In this document: one piece after another, positions 7,541 to 17,670 of the stretch
How positions within the stretch are numbered: position 1 is the stretch's first letter
Layout of the letters: every line of letters begins with the position of its first letter
Assembly (NCBI RefSeq): GCF_018614195.1
Contig: NZ_JAGGOT010000010.1
Location: forward strand, 1 to 64,000
Reading direction: 5' to 3'
DNA: 64,000 bases
From: Streptomyces sp. ISL-43
GTDB lineage: Bacteria > Actinomycetota > Actinomycetes > Streptomycetales > Streptomycetaceae
Position numbers and translations under genes: made by a program
The notes under the pieces: model-generated
What the model saw: only the letters and a program-made list of their open reading frames with translations
What the model was told of the DNA's origin: nothing
Databases searched by the model: none

Positions 7541-9391
7541 TCAGGAAAGACGGCTCACGTCGCGGACCGCGCCCTTGTCGGCGCTCGTCGCCATCGCGGC
7601 GTAGGCGCGCAGGGCCGCCGAGACCGTGCGCTCGCGGTTCTTCGGGGCGTAGACGCCGCCGAGGGCCTCGTGGCGGGCCGCCACCGTGGCGTCGTCGACG
7701 AGGAGCTCGATGGTGCGGTTGGGGATGTCGATGCGGATCCGGTCGCCGTCCTCGACGATCGCGATGTCGCCGCCCGAGGCCGCCTCCGGGGAGGCGTGGC
7801 CGATGGACAGGCCGGAGGTGCCGCCGGAGAAGCGGCCGTCCGTGACCAGGGCGCAGACCTTGCCGAGGCCCCGGCCCTTGAGGAAGGACGTCGGGTAGAG
7901 CATCTCCTGCATGCCGGGGCCGCCGCGCGGGCCCTCGTAGCGGATGACGACGACGTCGCCCTCCTTGATCTCCTTGCGGAGGATCTTGTCGACGGCCTCG
8001 TCCTGCGACTCGCAGACCACGGCCGGGCCCTCGAAGGTCCAGATCGACTCGTCGACGCCCGCGGTCTTCACGACGCAGCCGTCGGCCGCGATGTTGCCGC
8101 GCAGGACGGCGAGGCCGCCGTCCTTGGAGTACGCGTGCTCGACGGAGCGGATGCAGCCGCCCTCGGCGTCGAGGTCGAGGGTCTCCCAGCGCTCGGACTG
8201 GGAGAAGGCGGTGGCGGAGCGCTTGCAGCCGGGGGCCGCGTGCCACAGCTCCATCGCCTCGGCGGAGGCCGTTCCGGAGCGGGCGTCCCACTTGGCCAGC
8301 CAGTCCTCCAGGCCCTCGGAGTGGACCGAGGTGACGTCCTTGTTCAGGAGGCCGCCGCGGTGCAGCTCGCCGAGGATGGCGGGGATGCCGCCGGCCCGGT
8401 GGATGTCCTCCATGTAGTACGTGCCGCCGGGCGCCACGTTCGGCGCGACCTTGGACAGGCACGGGACCCGGCGCGAGACCTCGTCGATGTCGTGGAGGTC
8501 GTAGTCGAGCCCGGCCTCCTGCGCGGCGGCGAGCAGGTGCAGGATCGTGTTCGTGGAGCCGCCCATGGCGATGTCGAGGGCCATGGCGTTCTCGAAGGCC
8601 TGGCGGGTGGCGATGTTGCGCGGCAGGACGGACGCGTCGTCGCCCTCGTAGTACCGCTTGGTGATCTCGACGACCGTGCGGCCGGCGTCCTCGTACAGGG
8701 CGCGGCGGGCGGTGTGCGTCGCGAGGACGGAGCCGTTGCCGGGCAGGGCCAGGCCGATGGCCTCGGCGAGGCAGTTCATCGAGTTGGCGGTGAACATGCC
8801 GGAACAGGAGCCGCAGGTCGGGCAGGCGTTCTCCTCGATGCGGAGCACGTCTTCGTCGGAGATGTTCTCGTTCGAGGCGTCGACCATCGCGTCGATCAGG
8901 TCGAGCTTGCGGACGGTGCCGTCGACGAGGGTGGCCTGGCCGGCCTCCATCGGGCCGCCGGAGACGAAGACCACGGGGATGTTCAGGCGCATCGCGGCCA
9001 TGAGCATGCCGGGGGTGATCTTGTCGCAGTTGGAGATGCAGATCAGGGCGTCGGCGCAGTGGGCCTCGACCATGTACTCCACGCTGTCCGCGATCAGGTC
9101 GCGGGAGGGCAGGGAGTACAGCATGCCGGCGTGGCCCATCGCGATGCCGTCGTCGACCGCGATGGTGTTGAACTCGCGGGGGATCGCGCCGGCGGCGCGG
9201 ATCGCGTCGGAGACGATGCGGCCGACCGGGGCCAGGTGGGTGTGTCCGGGGACGAACTCGGTGAAGGAGTTGGCGACCGCGATGATCGGCTTCCCGATGT
9301 CCTCGCTCGCTACGCCCGACGCACGCATAAGGGCGCGTGCGCCCGCCATGTTGCGGCCGTGGGTGACGGTGCGGGACCTCAGCTCGGGCAT
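7541..9391 (-). CDS. ilvD: Dihydroxy-acid dehydratase
   Basis: Iron-sulfur dehydratase converting 2,3-dihydroxy-isovalerate and -methylvalerate to the keto acids of valine and isoleucine; product also feeds pantothenate. 616 residues from ATG 9391, chosen over the in-frame GTG three codons earlier because GGGGAG lies 8 bases before it. Family hallmarks: [29 protein letters not shown] (cluster Cys), [12 protein letters not shown] and [19 protein letters not shown]. Length is that of the long IlvD type. It is monocistronic; the coding sequence is intact end to end. Confidence 0.97.
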   Translation of the reverse strand: MPELRSRTVTHGRNMAGARALMRASGVASEDIGKPIIAVANSFTEFVPGHTHLAPVGRIVSDAIRAAGAIPREFNTIAVDDGIAMGHAGMLYSLPSRDLIADSVEYMVEAHCADALICISNCDKITPGMLMAAMRLNIPVVFVSGGPMEAGQATLVDGTVRKLDLIDAMVDASNENISDEDVLRIEENACPTCGSCSGMFTANSMNCLAEAIGLALPGNGSVLATHTARRALYEDAGRTVVEITKRYYEGDDASVLPRNIATRQAFENAMALDIAMGGSTNTILHLLAAAQEAGLDYDLHDIDEVSRRVPCLSKVAPNVAPGGTYYMEDIHRAGGIPAILGELHRGGLLNKDVTSVHSEGLEDWLAKWDARSGTASAEAMELWHAAPGCKRSATAFSQSERWETLDLDAEGGCIRSVEHAYSKDGGLAVLRGNIAADGCVVKTAGVDESIWTFEGPAVVCESQDEAVDKILRKEIKEGDVVVIRYEGPRGGPGMQEMLYPTSFLKGRGLGKVCALVTDGRFSGGTSGLSIGHASPEAASGGDIAIVEDGDRIRIDIPNRTIELLVDDATVAARHEALGGVYAPKNRERTVSAALRAYAAMATSADKGAVRDVSRLS

Positions 9392-9528
9392 CGGGTTCAC
9401 TCCCCATGTGTGCGGTGGCGCGTGAACGCCTGCCGCGACTGTGGATACGGCTCGGTTACGAGGCTACGCCCCTCGCCCGCGATGCGGACACCATGTCCGG
9501 ATGACGGGACGGGCGGCTCAGTACTCGG

Positions 9529-10152
9529 TCACTCTTCCGTGAGGTAGCGCTGGAGGGTGGGGGCCACCAGTTCGATGATGGTCTCCGGGTCCGCCGACGC
9601 GAGGGGCTCGACCTGGACGACGTAGCGCAGGATCGCGATGCCGACCATGTGGGAGGCGGCGAGCTCGGCGCGGAAGGTCGGGTCGGGGACGTTGAGGTCG
9701 GCGGCGATCCGTTCCAGGAGCCGGTGCAGGATCAGCCGGCGCAGCACCTTCGCGGCGGCCTCGTGGGTGAGGGCCGAGCGGATCACGGCGAGGAGCGGGG
9801 TCCGGGTGACCGGGTTCTCCCAGATGCCGAGGAAGTAGCGGGCCAGGCGCTCGCCGATGCCGTCGGGTCCTTCCGCGAGGAGCTTGGGGACGACGAGGGC
9901 GGGCTCCATGCTGAGCTCGATCACGGCGGCGAAGAGGTCGTCCTTGCTGCCGAAGTAGTGGTGCACCAGTGCCGGGTCCACGCCGGCGGCCTTGGCGATC
10001 CCGCGTACGGAGGTCTTGTCGTAGCCGCGCGCGGCGAACTCGGCGCGGGCCACGAGGCGGATGCGCTCCTGGGTGCCGGGGCCGTCGTCGGCCTCGTCCT
10101 GGCGGGGGCGGCCGGGGCCGCGGCGGGGGCGGGGACCCTCGGCGGCGGTCAC
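9529..10152 (-). CDS. TetR-family transcriptional regulator
   Basis: 207 residues from GTG 10152; the start overlaps the TGA of the upstream isomerase gene (GTGA), so the two are translationally coupled. Residues ~25-70 hold the TetR helix-turn-helix ([39 protein letters not shown]). The C-terminal ligand domain resembles the TetR_C branch with [20 protein letters not shown]. The N-terminus is a basic Pro/Arg-rich tail. Targets are unknown; a role in controlling its own operon is an inference from position. Confidence 0.92.
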   Translation of the reverse strand: MTAAEGPRPRRGPGRPRQDEADDGPGTQERIRLVARAEFAARGYDKTSVRGIAKAAGVDPALVHHYFGSKDDLFAAVIELSMEPALVVPKLLAEGPDGIGERLARYFLGIWENPVTRTPLLAVIRSALTHEAAAKVLRRLILHRLLERIAADLNVPDPTFRAELAASHMVGIAILRYVVQVEPLASADPETIIELVAPTLQRYLTEE

Positions 10153-11018
10153 GGGCGCGCCGGGGTGGTGGGCGACGCCGGGGAGCCGGGGGACGACGGG
10201 GTCGTGGGGGAGGCCGCGGACGTCGCGAGGTGGAGGCGGGTGAAGGCCAGGGCCTCGGCGAGGTCGGCCTCGCGCTCGGCGGAGGACATCGCGCGGCGGG
10301 TGTTGACCTCGATGACGACATGCCCGTCGAAGGAGGTGGCGGCGAGCCGCTCCAGCAGCTCGGCGCAGGGCTGGTTGCCGCGGCCGGGGACGAGGTGCTC
10401 GTCCTTCGCGGAACCGTTTCCGTCGGCGAGGTGGATGTGTGCGAGCCGGTCGCCCATCCGGTCGATCATCGCCGTCGCGTCGGTGCGGGCCGTCGCGGTG
10501 TGGGAGAGGTCGACCGTGAAGTGGCGGTAGTCGTCCTTGGTGACGTCCCACTCGGGCGCGTAGGCGAGCATCTCGCGGTCGCGGTAGCGCCAGGGGTACA
10601 TGTTCTCGACGGCGAACTTGGCGTCGGTCTCGTCCGCCATCCGCCAGATGCCGGTGACGAAGTCGCGGGAGTACTGGCGCTGCCAGCGGAACGGCGGGTG
10701 CACGACGACCGTGGACGCCCCCAGCTTCTCGGCCGCCGCCTGGGCGCGCTGGAGTTTGGTCCACGGGTCGGTGGACCAGACGCGCTGCGTGATGAGGAGG
10801 CAGGGGGCGTGGACGGCCAGGATCGGGACCCCGTGGTGGTCGGAGAGGCGGCGCAGGGCGTCGACATCCTGGCTCACCGGGTCCGTCCAGACCATGACCT
10901 CCACGCCGTCGTAGCCGAGGCGCGCGGCGATCTCGAAGGCGGTCGCCGTCGACTCCGGATAGACGGAGGCGGTGGAGAGGGCGACTTTCGCGGTCGGGAC
11001 CCGGACTGGTTTTGCCAC
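10149..11018 (-). CDS. Sugar phosphate isomerase/epimerase family protein
   Basis: TIM-barrel enzyme of the xylose isomerase-like/AP endonuclease 2 superfamily, about 290 residues. Visible family pieces: [20 protein letters not shown] at the start, the metal-site regions [38 protein letters not shown] and a C-terminal VVIEVNT. The substrate is unknown. Start choice: GTG 11018 (VAKPVRVP) matches my memory of homologs; an ATG at 11051 right after the ppx stop gives 11 more residues. The tail is a run of Ser/Pro/Thr, probably disordered. Sits between ppx and tetR in one operon. Confidence 0.85.
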   Translation of the reverse strand: MAKPVRVPTAKVALSTASVYPESTATAFEIAARLGYDGVEVMVWTDPVSQDVDALRRLSDHHGVPILAVHAPCLLITQRVWSTDPWTKLQRAQAAAEKLGASTVVVHPPFRWQRQYSRDFVTGIWRMADETDAKFAVENMYPWRYRDREMLAYAPEWDVTKDDYRHFTVDLSHTATARTDATAMIDRMGDRLAHIHLADGNGSAKDEHLVPGRGNQPCAELLERLAATSFDGHVVIEVNTRRAMSSAEREADLAEALAFTRLHLATSAASPTTPSSPGSPASPTTPARP

Positions 11019-11054
11019 GGGGACAGGGTATCGGGGGCGCGCCCCCGGCATCCC

Positions 11055-11993
11055 TCACACCCCGGGCGGCGGCAGGTGGTCCAGGCGGCGCAGGATGACG
11101 CCCTCGCGCAGCGCCCACGGGCAGATTTCGAGGGACTCCACGCCCAGGAGGTCCATCGCGCCCTCCGCGACCAGCGCGCCCGCGAGCAGCTGGGAGGAGC
11201 GCCCCTCGGAGACCCCGGGGAGCACGGACCGCTGGTCGGTGGTCATCGCCGCCAGCCGGGGCACCCACTCCTCCAGGGACTTGCGGGTCAGGTCCCGCTG
11301 GACGTACAGGCCGTCCGCCGAGCGGGCAGCGCCCGCGATGCGGGCCAGCTGCTTGAACGTCTTCGACGTCGCCACCACCCGGTCCGGGGTTCCGAAACGG
11401 CTGAACTCGCCGACCGTCCGGGCGATCTGCGCCCGCACGTGGCGCCGTAGGGCGCGGACGGCCTCCGGGCCCGGCGGGTCGCCCGGCAGCCAGCCCGCCG
11501 TCAGGCGTCCGGCGCCCAGCGGGAGGGAGACGGCCTTGTCCGGGTCCTCGTCGATGCCGTACGCGATCTCCAGCGAGCCGCCGCCGATGTCCAGGACGAG
11601 GAGCTTGCCCGCCGACCAGCCGAACCAGCGCCGCGCCGCCAGGAAGGTCAGGCGGGCCTCGTCGTCACCGCTCAGCACCGGGAGGTCGATGCCGGTCTCC
11701 GCCTTGACCCGGCTCAGGACCTCGTCGGCGTTCGTGGCCTCCCGTACCGCGCTCGTCGCGAAGGGGAGTACGTCCTCGCACCCCTTGTCCTCGGCGGCCT
11801 GTACGGCGCCCGCGATGGCGGAAACCAGTCGCTCGACGCCCTCCGGCGTGACCGCGCCGTACTCGTCGAGCAGCTCCGCCAGCCGCAGTTCCACCTTGTG
11901 CGAGTGCGCCGGGAGAGGGCGCGCACCGGGGTGCGCGTCCACCACCAGCAGATGGATCGTGTTCGAACCCACATCAAGGACACCGAGTCTCAT
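11055..11993 (-). CDS. ppx: Exopolyphosphatase / guanosine pentaphosphatase family protein
   Basis: 312 residues of the Ppx/GppA fold (sugar kinase/actin ATPase superfamily). The phosphate-1 motif [13 protein letters not shown] is at residues 7-19 and the phosphate-2 motif [12 protein letters not shown] near 137-148. Proteins of this family remove terminal phosphate from polyphosphate or pppGpp. The short length (about 310 versus 500 in the E. coli enzymes) is usual for actinobacteria, which lack the C-terminal HD domain. First gene of the ppx-isomerase-tetR group. Confidence 0.92.
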   Translation of the reverse strand: MRLGVLDVGSNTIHLLVVDAHPGARPLPAHSHKVELRLAELLDEYGAVTPEGVERLVSAIAGAVQAAEDKGCEDVLPFATSAVREATNADEVLSRVKAETGIDLPVLSGDDEARLTFLAARRWFGWSAGKLLVLDIGGGSLEIAYGIDEDPDKAVSLPLGAGRLTAGWLPGDPPGPEAVRALRRHVRAQIARTVGEFSRFGTPDRVVATSKTFKQLARIAGAARSADGLYVQRDLTRKSLEEWVPRLAAMTTDQRSVLPGVSEGRSSQLLAGALVAEGAMDLLGVESLEICPWALREGVILRRLDHLPPPGV

Positions 11994-12056
11994 GGGAGGA
12001 AACGCTACTGGGCCGAAGGCGTAGGGATGGAGTAAGGGGCGCTTAGGCTTGAGTTT

Positions 12057-12956
12057 GTGCCAAATACGAAGAAGGCCAACAAGTCCAAGTCACGGCCGGA
12101 CAAGCAGTCGGACAAGCAGTCGGACAAGCTGTCGGACGAGCGGCCGGACAAGACGAAGCCCGCGAAGCCCACGAAGGCCTCCCAGGCGAAGAAGGGCGTC
12201 GTAGGCGACGAGAAGGGGCTCGACTTCCCGCGTGCCTGGGTGGAGTTTCCCGACCCCGCCGACGAGGAGCAGGTCTTCCGCTGCGACCTCACCTGGCTGA
12301 CCTCGCGCTGGACCTGCATCTTCGGCAGCGGCTGCCAGGGCATCCAGGCCGGCCGGGCGGACGACGGCTGCTGCACGCTCGGCGCGCACTTCTCCGACGA
12401 GGACGACGAGAAGCGGGTCGCGGAGAACGTGGCGCGGCTCACGCCGGAGCTGTGGCAGTTCCACGACGTCGGCAGCGAGACCGGCTGGACCCAGCACGAC
12501 GACGACGGGGAGAAGCAGACACGCCGCTGGGACGGCGCCTGCATCTTCCTGAACCGGCCCGGCTTCCCGGCCGGCGCGGGCTGCTCCCTGCACATCCTGG
12601 CGCTCAAGAGCGGCCAGGAGCCGCTGGAGACCAAGCCGGACGTGTGCTGGCAGCTGCCCATCCGACGGACCTACGACTGGATCGAGCGGCCCGACGACAC
12701 GCGCGTGCTGCAGGTGTCGATCGGGGAGTACGACCGGCGCGGCTGGGGTCCGGGCGGCCACGACCTGCACTGGTGGTGCACGTCGGCCACGTCCGCGCAC
12801 GGCGCCGGGGACCCGGTGTACGTGTCGTACCGCGCCGAGCTGACGGAGCTGATGGGCAAGGAGGGGTACGCGGAGCTCGTGCGGCTCTGCGAGGCGCGGC
12901 TCGCCTCGCTGCTGCCGATGGCCCCCCACCCCGCCGACCCGGTCGATCCGGCGTAG
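12057..12956 (+). CDS. Conserved Cys-rich protein of unknown function
   Basis: 299 residues from GTG 12057. A Lys/Ser/Asp-rich tail (residues 4-48, with repeated DKQS units) precedes a compact domain with many Cys and Trp residues: [64 protein letters not shown]. The Cys spacing suggests metal or iron-sulfur binding, resembling DUF3109/YkgJ-like proteins, but I cannot assign it. TAGGCT lies 7 bases before the start codon with no ribosome site, which suggests a leaderless transcript. Divergent from ppx. Confidence 0.8.
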   Translation: MPNTKKANKSKSRPDKQSDKQSDKLSDERPDKTKPAKPTKASQAKKGVVGDEKGLDFPRAWVEFPDPADEEQVFRCDLTWLTSRWTCIFGSGCQGIQAGRADDGCCTLGAHFSDEDDEKRVAENVARLTPELWQFHDVGSETGWTQHDDDGEKQTRRWDGACIFLNRPGFPAGAGCSLHILALKSGQEPLETKPDVCWQLPIRRTYDWIERPDDTRVLQVSIGEYDRRGWGPGGHDLHWWCTSATSAHGAGDPVYVSYRAELTELMGKEGYAELVRLCEARLASLLPMAPHPADPVDPA

Positions 12957-13014
12957 GCCTGGGCTTGCGCCCGCGCGGCGCCCGGGTCCGGATGAAGGGG
13001 CCCGGGCGGCGCTA

Positions 13015-13053
13015 GGCCTAGCCCAGGCCTAGCCCAGGCCTAGCCCAGGCCCA
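13015..13053. repeat. 11-bp tandem repeat, 3.5 copies
   Basis: Three perfect copies of GGCCTAGCCCA (13015-13047) and a partial fourth, spanning the stop codon of the minus-strand gene that ends at 13040. Each unit supplies a TAG on the minus strand, so copy-number change would shift the C-terminus only slightly. Confidence 0.85.
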
Positions 13054-13408
13054 GCATTCCCAGGATCGCGGTGACCAGGTCGGCCACGGGCCGGCCGATC
13101 TCGCCGGCGAGGGTCGCGATGCCGAGGACGGCCATCAGCGCGCTGTGCCGGGCCTCCGGCGGGCTCTCCTGCGAGGTGATCACGGACAGGTTGCTCTCGA
13201 TGGCCCCGGCGCTCGCGGGCGCGACCTGGGCGCGCAGCTCGTCGAGCAGGACGGCGAGCTGCCGGACGGCCTCCTGCGGGGTGAGGGGCGCCTGCGGGGT
13301 CCCCGCTCCCACGGTCGGGGACTGGATCTTGACGATGCCCGTGTTGTTCGTGCCGTCGTTCATGTGGACCACGTCGCCGAAGTGGTACGAGCCCTCGCCG
13401 CTGCCCAT
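13040..13408 (-). CDS. Hypothetical protein with C-terminal hydrophobic region
   Basis: 122 residues from ATG 13408, which overlaps the stop of the upstream gene (TGATG). The N-terminus GEGSYHFGDVVHMNDGTNNTGIVK resembles the last residues of the upstream product (RYHFGDNVNVTGGMGNIGTV), as if a short motif were shared or duplicated. The middle is helical (AVRQLAVLLDELRAQV), and the end is hydrophobic (LVTAILGMLGLG). I do not recognise a family. A two-gene operon with the DUF6232-like gene suggests they act together. Confidence 0.7.
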   Translation of the reverse strand: MGSGEGSYHFGDVVHMNDGTNNTGIVKIQSPTVGAGTPQAPLTPQEAVRQLAVLLDELRAQVAPASAGAIESNLSVITSQESPPEARHSALMAVLGIATLAGEIGRPVADLVTAILGMLGLG

Positions 13409-14064
13409 CAACGCACCGTCCCTATGTTGCCCATGCCGCCGGTCACGTTCACGTTGTCGCCGAAGTGGTAGCGCCTGAGGTCCACTTCCAGCCGCTCCAC
13501 CCGCACGGAGAACTCCGCCTCCGGGTGTTCGATGGCGTGGACGATGTGCCCGACCAGCTCGCGCAGCGCCGCCCTCTGCTCCAGGGTCACGACGGCGACG
13601 GCCGTTCCGGAGGTCTCCACGGTCATGGCGTAGCGGTCCGGCCGGGTCAGCCGGAACACGAGCTGTGAGAGGAGGGCGATCGCCGCCACGACGATGATGA
13701 ACCCGGCCCCTCCCGATTCGCCGTCCGGCTCCTTCATGAAGGCCTGGAGCGCGAAGACGATCACGACCGCGATCGCGAGCCACTTCAGGGAGTCCAGGAG
13801 GATCTGCCCGCGGTCGGGTTTCAGCACGAAGGTCCGGACCCGGACGATGTTGCTCAGGGGGTACGCCGCCTCGCCCACCCACAGCAGGCGGTTGCTGACC
13901 CGCAGGTCCACGCTGGATCCGCCGTAGGCCGGCGGTGGTGCGGGTGCCGGCGCGGCCGGGGGCGGCAGCGCCGCGCCGGCCTGGAGTGGAGCCGATGGCG
14001 GCCACCGCGGCGGCTGCTGCGGCGGCGTCGGTGCGGGTGGTGGCGAGACCCCGTTCGGCTCCAT
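13408..14064 (-). CDS. DUF6232-like membrane protein
   Basis: A Pro-rich N-terminal tail (about 45 residues) followed by a soluble segment, SSVDLRVSNRLLWVGEAAYPL, and two transmembrane segments (WLAIAVVIVFALQAF; FIIVVAAIALLSQLVF), then a cytoplasmic part ending in YHFGDNVNVTGGMGNIG. This layout matches Streptomyces proteins annotated as DUF6232, of unknown function. Start is uncertain: ATG 14064 has GGGGGAG only 2 bases away, while ATG 14106 has GGTGG 8 bases upstream and would add 14 residues. Confidence 0.75.
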   Translation of the reverse strand: MEPNGVSPPPAPTPPQQPPRWPPSAPLQAGAALPPPAAPAPAPPPAYGGSSVDLRVSNRLLWVGEAAYPLSNIVRVRTFVLKPDRGQILLDSLKWLAIAVVIVFALQAFMKEPDGESGGAGFIIVVAAIALLSQLVFRLTRPDRYAMTVETSGTAVAVVTLEQRAALRELVGHIVHAIEHPEAEFSVRVERLEVDLRRYHFGDNVNVTGGMGNIGTVR

Positions 14065-14135
14065 GACTCCCCCATGTGGATGCCCAGGTCGTTGCGTGAG
14101 GACCATTAAGACATCCACCGGCTGTCACGCAACCA

Positions 14136-14186
14136 TCAGGTTCTCGCCAACTCGCCTGAGAATCAGGCAAGTTGGCGAGAACCTGA
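14136..14186. repeat. 24-bp inverted repeat with 3-base loop
   Basis: The left arm 14136-14159 and right arm 14163-14186 are complementary except at one position, giving a 51-bp hairpin (TCAGGTTCTCGCCAAC... outward). It lies between the 3' end of the gene at 14192 and the start of the next minus-strand gene. It probably terminates the upstream transcript, although no T-run follows. Confidence 0.75.
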
Positions 14187-14191
14187 CCGCG

Positions 14192-16072
14192 CTACGCCGG
14201 CCCCTGCGTCGGACTCGACGCCGGGGTCGGGGACGGTGAGCCCGCACTCTCCGACGGTGTCGGGCTCGGCGTCGGGGTGGGCGTCGGAGTCGGAGTCGGC
14301 GTGGGGGTGGGCGTGGGAGTCGGCGACGGGACCGGGTCGGTCGGCGTGGGCGTCGGGGTCGGCGCGGGACGGCCCCGACCCTGGATGGAGATGACGGCGC
14401 CGGCCGGGTCCACCCCGACCCGGGCGCTCCAGGCCCCGACGGGCTGGGCTTCGGAGTCCACGTTGATCTTCAGGGTGACCGATTCTCCTGGGGCGAGCCG
14501 GCCCGAGGTCTGGCTCGCGCGCAGCCACGGGGCGTCGGACCACAGCCGCCAGCCGACCGGGGCGCCGCCCGACGCGGTGAGCGTCAGCAGCGTGGTCGAT
14601 CCGCGCGAGGCGGCGGTCGCGGTCAGCCGGCCGGGGGCTCCGGGCGCGCCCGGGGTGGCGGAGGGCGCTCCGCTGCTGATGACCTCGACGGAGACGTCGG
14701 GGGCGGCGGTGCCCGGGGCGAAGTCGGGGCCGTCGGTGACGACGGCGGCGTTGCCCGCGTTCTCGTAGGCCGCCAGCGGGCGGCCGTCGGTGCGCGGCAG
14801 TGGGAGCTCGGCCTCGCTCGCCGAGATGCGGGTGGCGCCGTTGCCGACGGATTCCCCGGTGCTCGGCGCGCCCCGGTACGCCGCCCACAGGGCCAGGACC
14901 GGGGCCGCGACGACGGTGGCGACCACGGTGGTGGTCACGGCGCGGGCGCGCAGCCGGTCGCGGCGGGCCGCGCGGTCCTTGGGGTCCATCGGGAAGCCCG
15001 TGCGGCCGAAGCGCGGGCCCGGCCCGCCGCCCCGGCGGCTGCCGGAGCGGAGCATCGCGGCGCGGACGGCGGTGCGCGGGGCCGGGACCAGCGGGAGGGG
15101 TGCGGTGTCGATGCCGCCCGAGCCGGGCCAGGGGCCGCCGGCGCCGACGCGTTCGGCGACGCGGCGGCAGCGCGGGCAGTCGTCGACGTGCCGGACCAGT
15201 TCGGCGCGCAGGGAGGAGGACAGCAGGACGTACCCGTCTCCGCCCTCGCCGTCGTCGCCGGTGAGCCGGGACACCGTCGGGCAGCTGCCGGTCTCCACGA
15301 CGGCGAGGGCGGCGCGGGTGCGCTCGACCTCGCAGGCGGCGCCGGAGAGCAGCTCGCGGGCGGCGGCCGGGGGCGTGCCGAGGACTGCGGCGAGTTCGAG
15401 GACGCCGAGGCGGTGGCGGACGGCGAGTTCGAGGGCCTCGCGCTGCTCGGGGGAGGTGCCGGCGGCCTCCGGCCAGGCGAGGCGGGCGAGCTCGGTGCGG
15501 TGGTAGGCCGATACGTCGAGCGTGCCCGTACAGGGGGGCGTAGCGACGGAACCGGATCCCTCGGCGGAACCTGCGGCCGTCTCGGCGGATGCCGCGAACG
15601 CCGCGGATCCCCTGGATCCCCCGGAGAACGCGGGGTCGGAGGCCTTCGGCGCGGCGTTCGCGGCCGCGTTCACGTCGGCGGCCGCGGGGCCGGGTTCACG
15701 GCCCGGACCCGTGTGCCCCGGTGTACGCCGGGCGGAATGCGCTCCCCCGTACCCGTGCCGCGTACGCCGTCGCTCGGCCAGCCGCCGCAGGCAGGCCCAG
15801 CGCGCGAGGGCGTACAGCCAGGCGCGCCGGTCCCCCTCGTCGGGGCAGCGGCCGGGGTGCCGTTCCGCGACGGCGAGGACGTCGCCGAGTACATCGGTGG
15901 CGGTGTCGTGGTCGCACAGGACCGAGAGGCAGTACGTGAACAGGCCGTCCAAGTAGGGCTCGTGCCGGAACGGTGGCGGCTGCTCCACCCTGGTCCCCTC
16001 GGGGGGCGTGCGCCCGTGCGCCCGGTGTGCGCCGGTGCGCGGTGCGGGGTGTCCCTGGTTGCTGCTCGTCAC
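14192..16072 (-). CDS. Membrane protein with ECF-sigma-like N-terminus, zinc-finger motif and BACON-like outer domain
   Basis: 626 residues. Residues ~38-105 look like ECF sigma region 2 (LDGLFTYCLSVLCDHDTATDVLGDV, then WLYALARWACLRRL); ~190-260 look like region 4 (TSPEQREALELAVRHRLGVLELAAVL). Next comes an anti-sigma-type zinc motif HVDDCPRC, one transmembrane segment (VVATVVAAPVLALWAAY), and an outer beta domain with LTLTASGGAPVGW and GRLAPGESVTLKINV, resembling BACON. The tail is a long Pro-Thr repeat from a GGCGTC-type microsatellite. Fused sigma/anti-sigma membrane proteins (ECF52/53-like groups) are known in actinobacteria; whether this one still binds RNA polymerase is unknown. Confidence 0.75.
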   Translation of the reverse strand: MTSSNQGHPAPRTGAHRAHGRTPPEGTRVEQPPPFRHEPYLDGLFTYCLSVLCDHDTATDVLGDVLAVAERHPGRCPDEGDRRAWLYALARWACLRRLAERRRTRHGYGGAHSARRTPGHTGPGREPGPAAADVNAAANAAPKASDPAFSGGSRGSAAFAASAETAAGSAEGSGSVATPPCTGTLDVSAYHRTELARLAWPEAAGTSPEQREALELAVRHRLGVLELAAVLGTPPAAARELLSGAACEVERTRAALAVVETGSCPTVSRLTGDDGEGGDGYVLLSSSLRAELVRHVDDCPRCRRVAERVGAGGPWPGSGGIDTAPLPLVPAPRTAVRAAMLRSGSRRGGGPGPRFGRTGFPMDPKDRAARRDRLRARAVTTTVVATVVAAPVLALWAAYRGAPSTGESVGNGATRISASEAELPLPRTDGRPLAAYENAGNAAVVTDGPDFAPGTAAPDVSVEVISSGAPSATPGAPGAPGRLTATAASRGSTTLLTLTASGGAPVGWRLWSDAPWLRASQTSGRLAPGESVTLKINVDSEAQPVGAWSARVGVDPAGAVISIQGRGRPAPTPTPTPTDPVPSPTPTPTPTPTPTPTPTPTPSPTPSESAGSPSPTPASSPTQGPA

Positions 16073-16254
16073 TCGGCGACCGTAGGCGGCGCGCCGGTGG
16101 CGCTCCGGAAGCCTTACCCGCTTTTAGCCCTTACGGGTGAACAGATCGGCTGTCTGCTGACAGCGCCCCTGACGGTGCACGCCACGGCGGACGGACGCGG
16201 GCCCGGGAGCAGCGCCCGCCGGTGCTGTCGGTGGGTGCGGCTACGGTGGGCCGC

Positions 16255-17670
16255 ATGGCTGCCCGTACATCTCGTTCATCCGCCAAGGACCGGCCGTCCT
16301 ACCGTTGTACCGAGTGCGGGTACTCCACCGCCAAGTGGCTGGGCCGGTGCCCCGAGTGCCAGGCCTGGGGCACCGTCGAGGAGCTGGGCGGCGCGCCCGC
16401 CGTGCGGACCACCGCGGCCGGCCGGGTCACCACGGCCGCCGTGCCGATCGGGCAGGTCGACGGCCGGACCGCGACCGCGCGCAGCACCGGCGTGGACGAG
16501 CTGGACCGGGTCCTGGGGGGCGGGCTGGTGCCCGGGGCCGTCGTGCTGCTCGCGGGCGAGCCGGGCGTCGGCAAGTCGACGCTGCTGCTCGACGTCGCGG
16601 CGAAGGCGGCCAGCGACGAGCACCGCACGCTGTACGTCACGGGCGAGGAGTCGGCGAGCCAGGTGCGGCTGCGGGCCGACCGGATCAAGGCGCTCAGCGA
16701 CCACCTCTACCTCGCCGCCGAGACCGACCTCTCCGCCGTCCTCGCGCACCTGGACGCGGTGAAGCCCTCGCTGCTGATCCTGGACTCCGTGCAGACCATC
16801 GCCTCTCCGGAGATCGACGGCGCGCCCGGCGGCATGGCGCAGGTCCGTGAGGTGGCCGGGGCGCTGATCCGGGCCTCCAAGGACCGCGGGATGTCCACCC
16901 TGCTCGCCGGGCACGTCACCAAGGACGGGGCGATCGCCGGTCCCCGGCTGCTGGAGCACCTCGTCGACGTCGTGCTGAGCTTCGAGGGCGACCGGCACGC
17001 GCGCCTGCGCCTGGTGCGCGGCGTGAAGAACCGCTACGGCGCTACGGACGAGGTCGGCTGCTTCGAACTCCACGACGAGGGCATCACCGGGCTCGCCGAC
17101 CCGAGCGGGCTGTTCCTGACCCGGCGCGCCGAGGCCGTACCCGGCACCTGCCTGACGGTGACCCTGGAGGGCAAGCGGCCCCTGGTCGCCGAGGTGCAGG
17201 CGCTGACGGTCGACTCGCAGATCCCCTCGCCGCGCCGGACCACCTCCGGGCTGGAGACCTCGCGCGTGTCGATGATGCTGGCGGTCCTGGAGCAACGCGG
17301 CCGGATCACCGCGCTCGGCAAGCGGGACATCTACTCCGCCACCGTGGGCGGGGTGAAGCTGACCGAGCCGGCCGCCGACCTGGCGATCGCGCTGGCCCTG
17401 GCCTCGGCGGCCAGCGACGTACCGCTGCCGAAGAACCTGGTCGCCATCGGCGAGGTCGGCCTCGCGGGCGAGGTCCGCCGCGTGACGGGCGTGCAGCGGC
17501 GGCTCGCGGAGGCGTACCGGCTGGGCTTCACGCACGCGCTGGTCCCGGGGGATCCGGGGAAGGTGCCGGCCGGGATGAAGGTGACGGAGGTCGCCGACAT
17601 GGGCGACGCGCTACGGGTCCTGCCGCGCGGGCGGTCGCGTACGCCGGCGAAGGACCGCGACGCCGGCTAG
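16255..17670 (+). CDS. radA: DNA repair protein RadA (Sms)
   Basis: RecA-like ATPase that drives branch migration in recombinational repair. 471 residues from ATG 16255. A four-Cys zinc finger opens it (CTECGYSTAKWLGRCPEC, about 18-35), followed by Walker A GEPGVGKST, Walker B LLILDSVQT, the RadA-specific KNRYG motif and a C-terminal Lon-like domain (VPLPKNLVAIGEVGLAGEVR). No Shine-Dalgarno; TACGGT sits 7 bases before ATG, so the message is probably leaderless. Followed by disA in the same direction, an arrangement common in Gram-positive bacteria. Confidence 0.97.
   Translation: MAARTSRSSAKDRPSYRCTECGYSTAKWLGRCPECQAWGTVEELGGAPAVRTTAAGRVTTAAVPIGQVDGRTATARSTGVDELDRVLGGGLVPGAVVLLAGEPGVGKSTLLLDVAAKAASDEHRTLYVTGEESASQVRLRADRIKALSDHLYLAAETDLSAVLAHLDAVKPSLLILDSVQTIASPEIDGAPGGMAQVREVAGALIRASKDRGMSTLLAGHVTKDGAIAGPRLLEHLVDVVLSFEGDRHARLRLVRGVKNRYGATDEVGCFELHDEGITGLADPSGLFLTRRAEAVPGTCLTVTLEGKRPLVAEVQALTVDSQIPSPRRTTSGLETSRVSMMLAVLEQRGRITALGKRDIYSATVGGVKLTEPAADLAIALALASAASDVPLPKNLVAIGEVGLAGEVRRVTGVQRRLAEAYRLGFTHALVPGDPGKVPAGMKVTEVADMGDALRVLPRGRSRTPAKDRDAG

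Noticed and set aside
14240..14370. Pro-Thr codon microsatellite as a possible repeat array or CRISPR
   Set aside because: It is a coding simple-sequence tail with no spacers or regular repeat units of CRISPR size.
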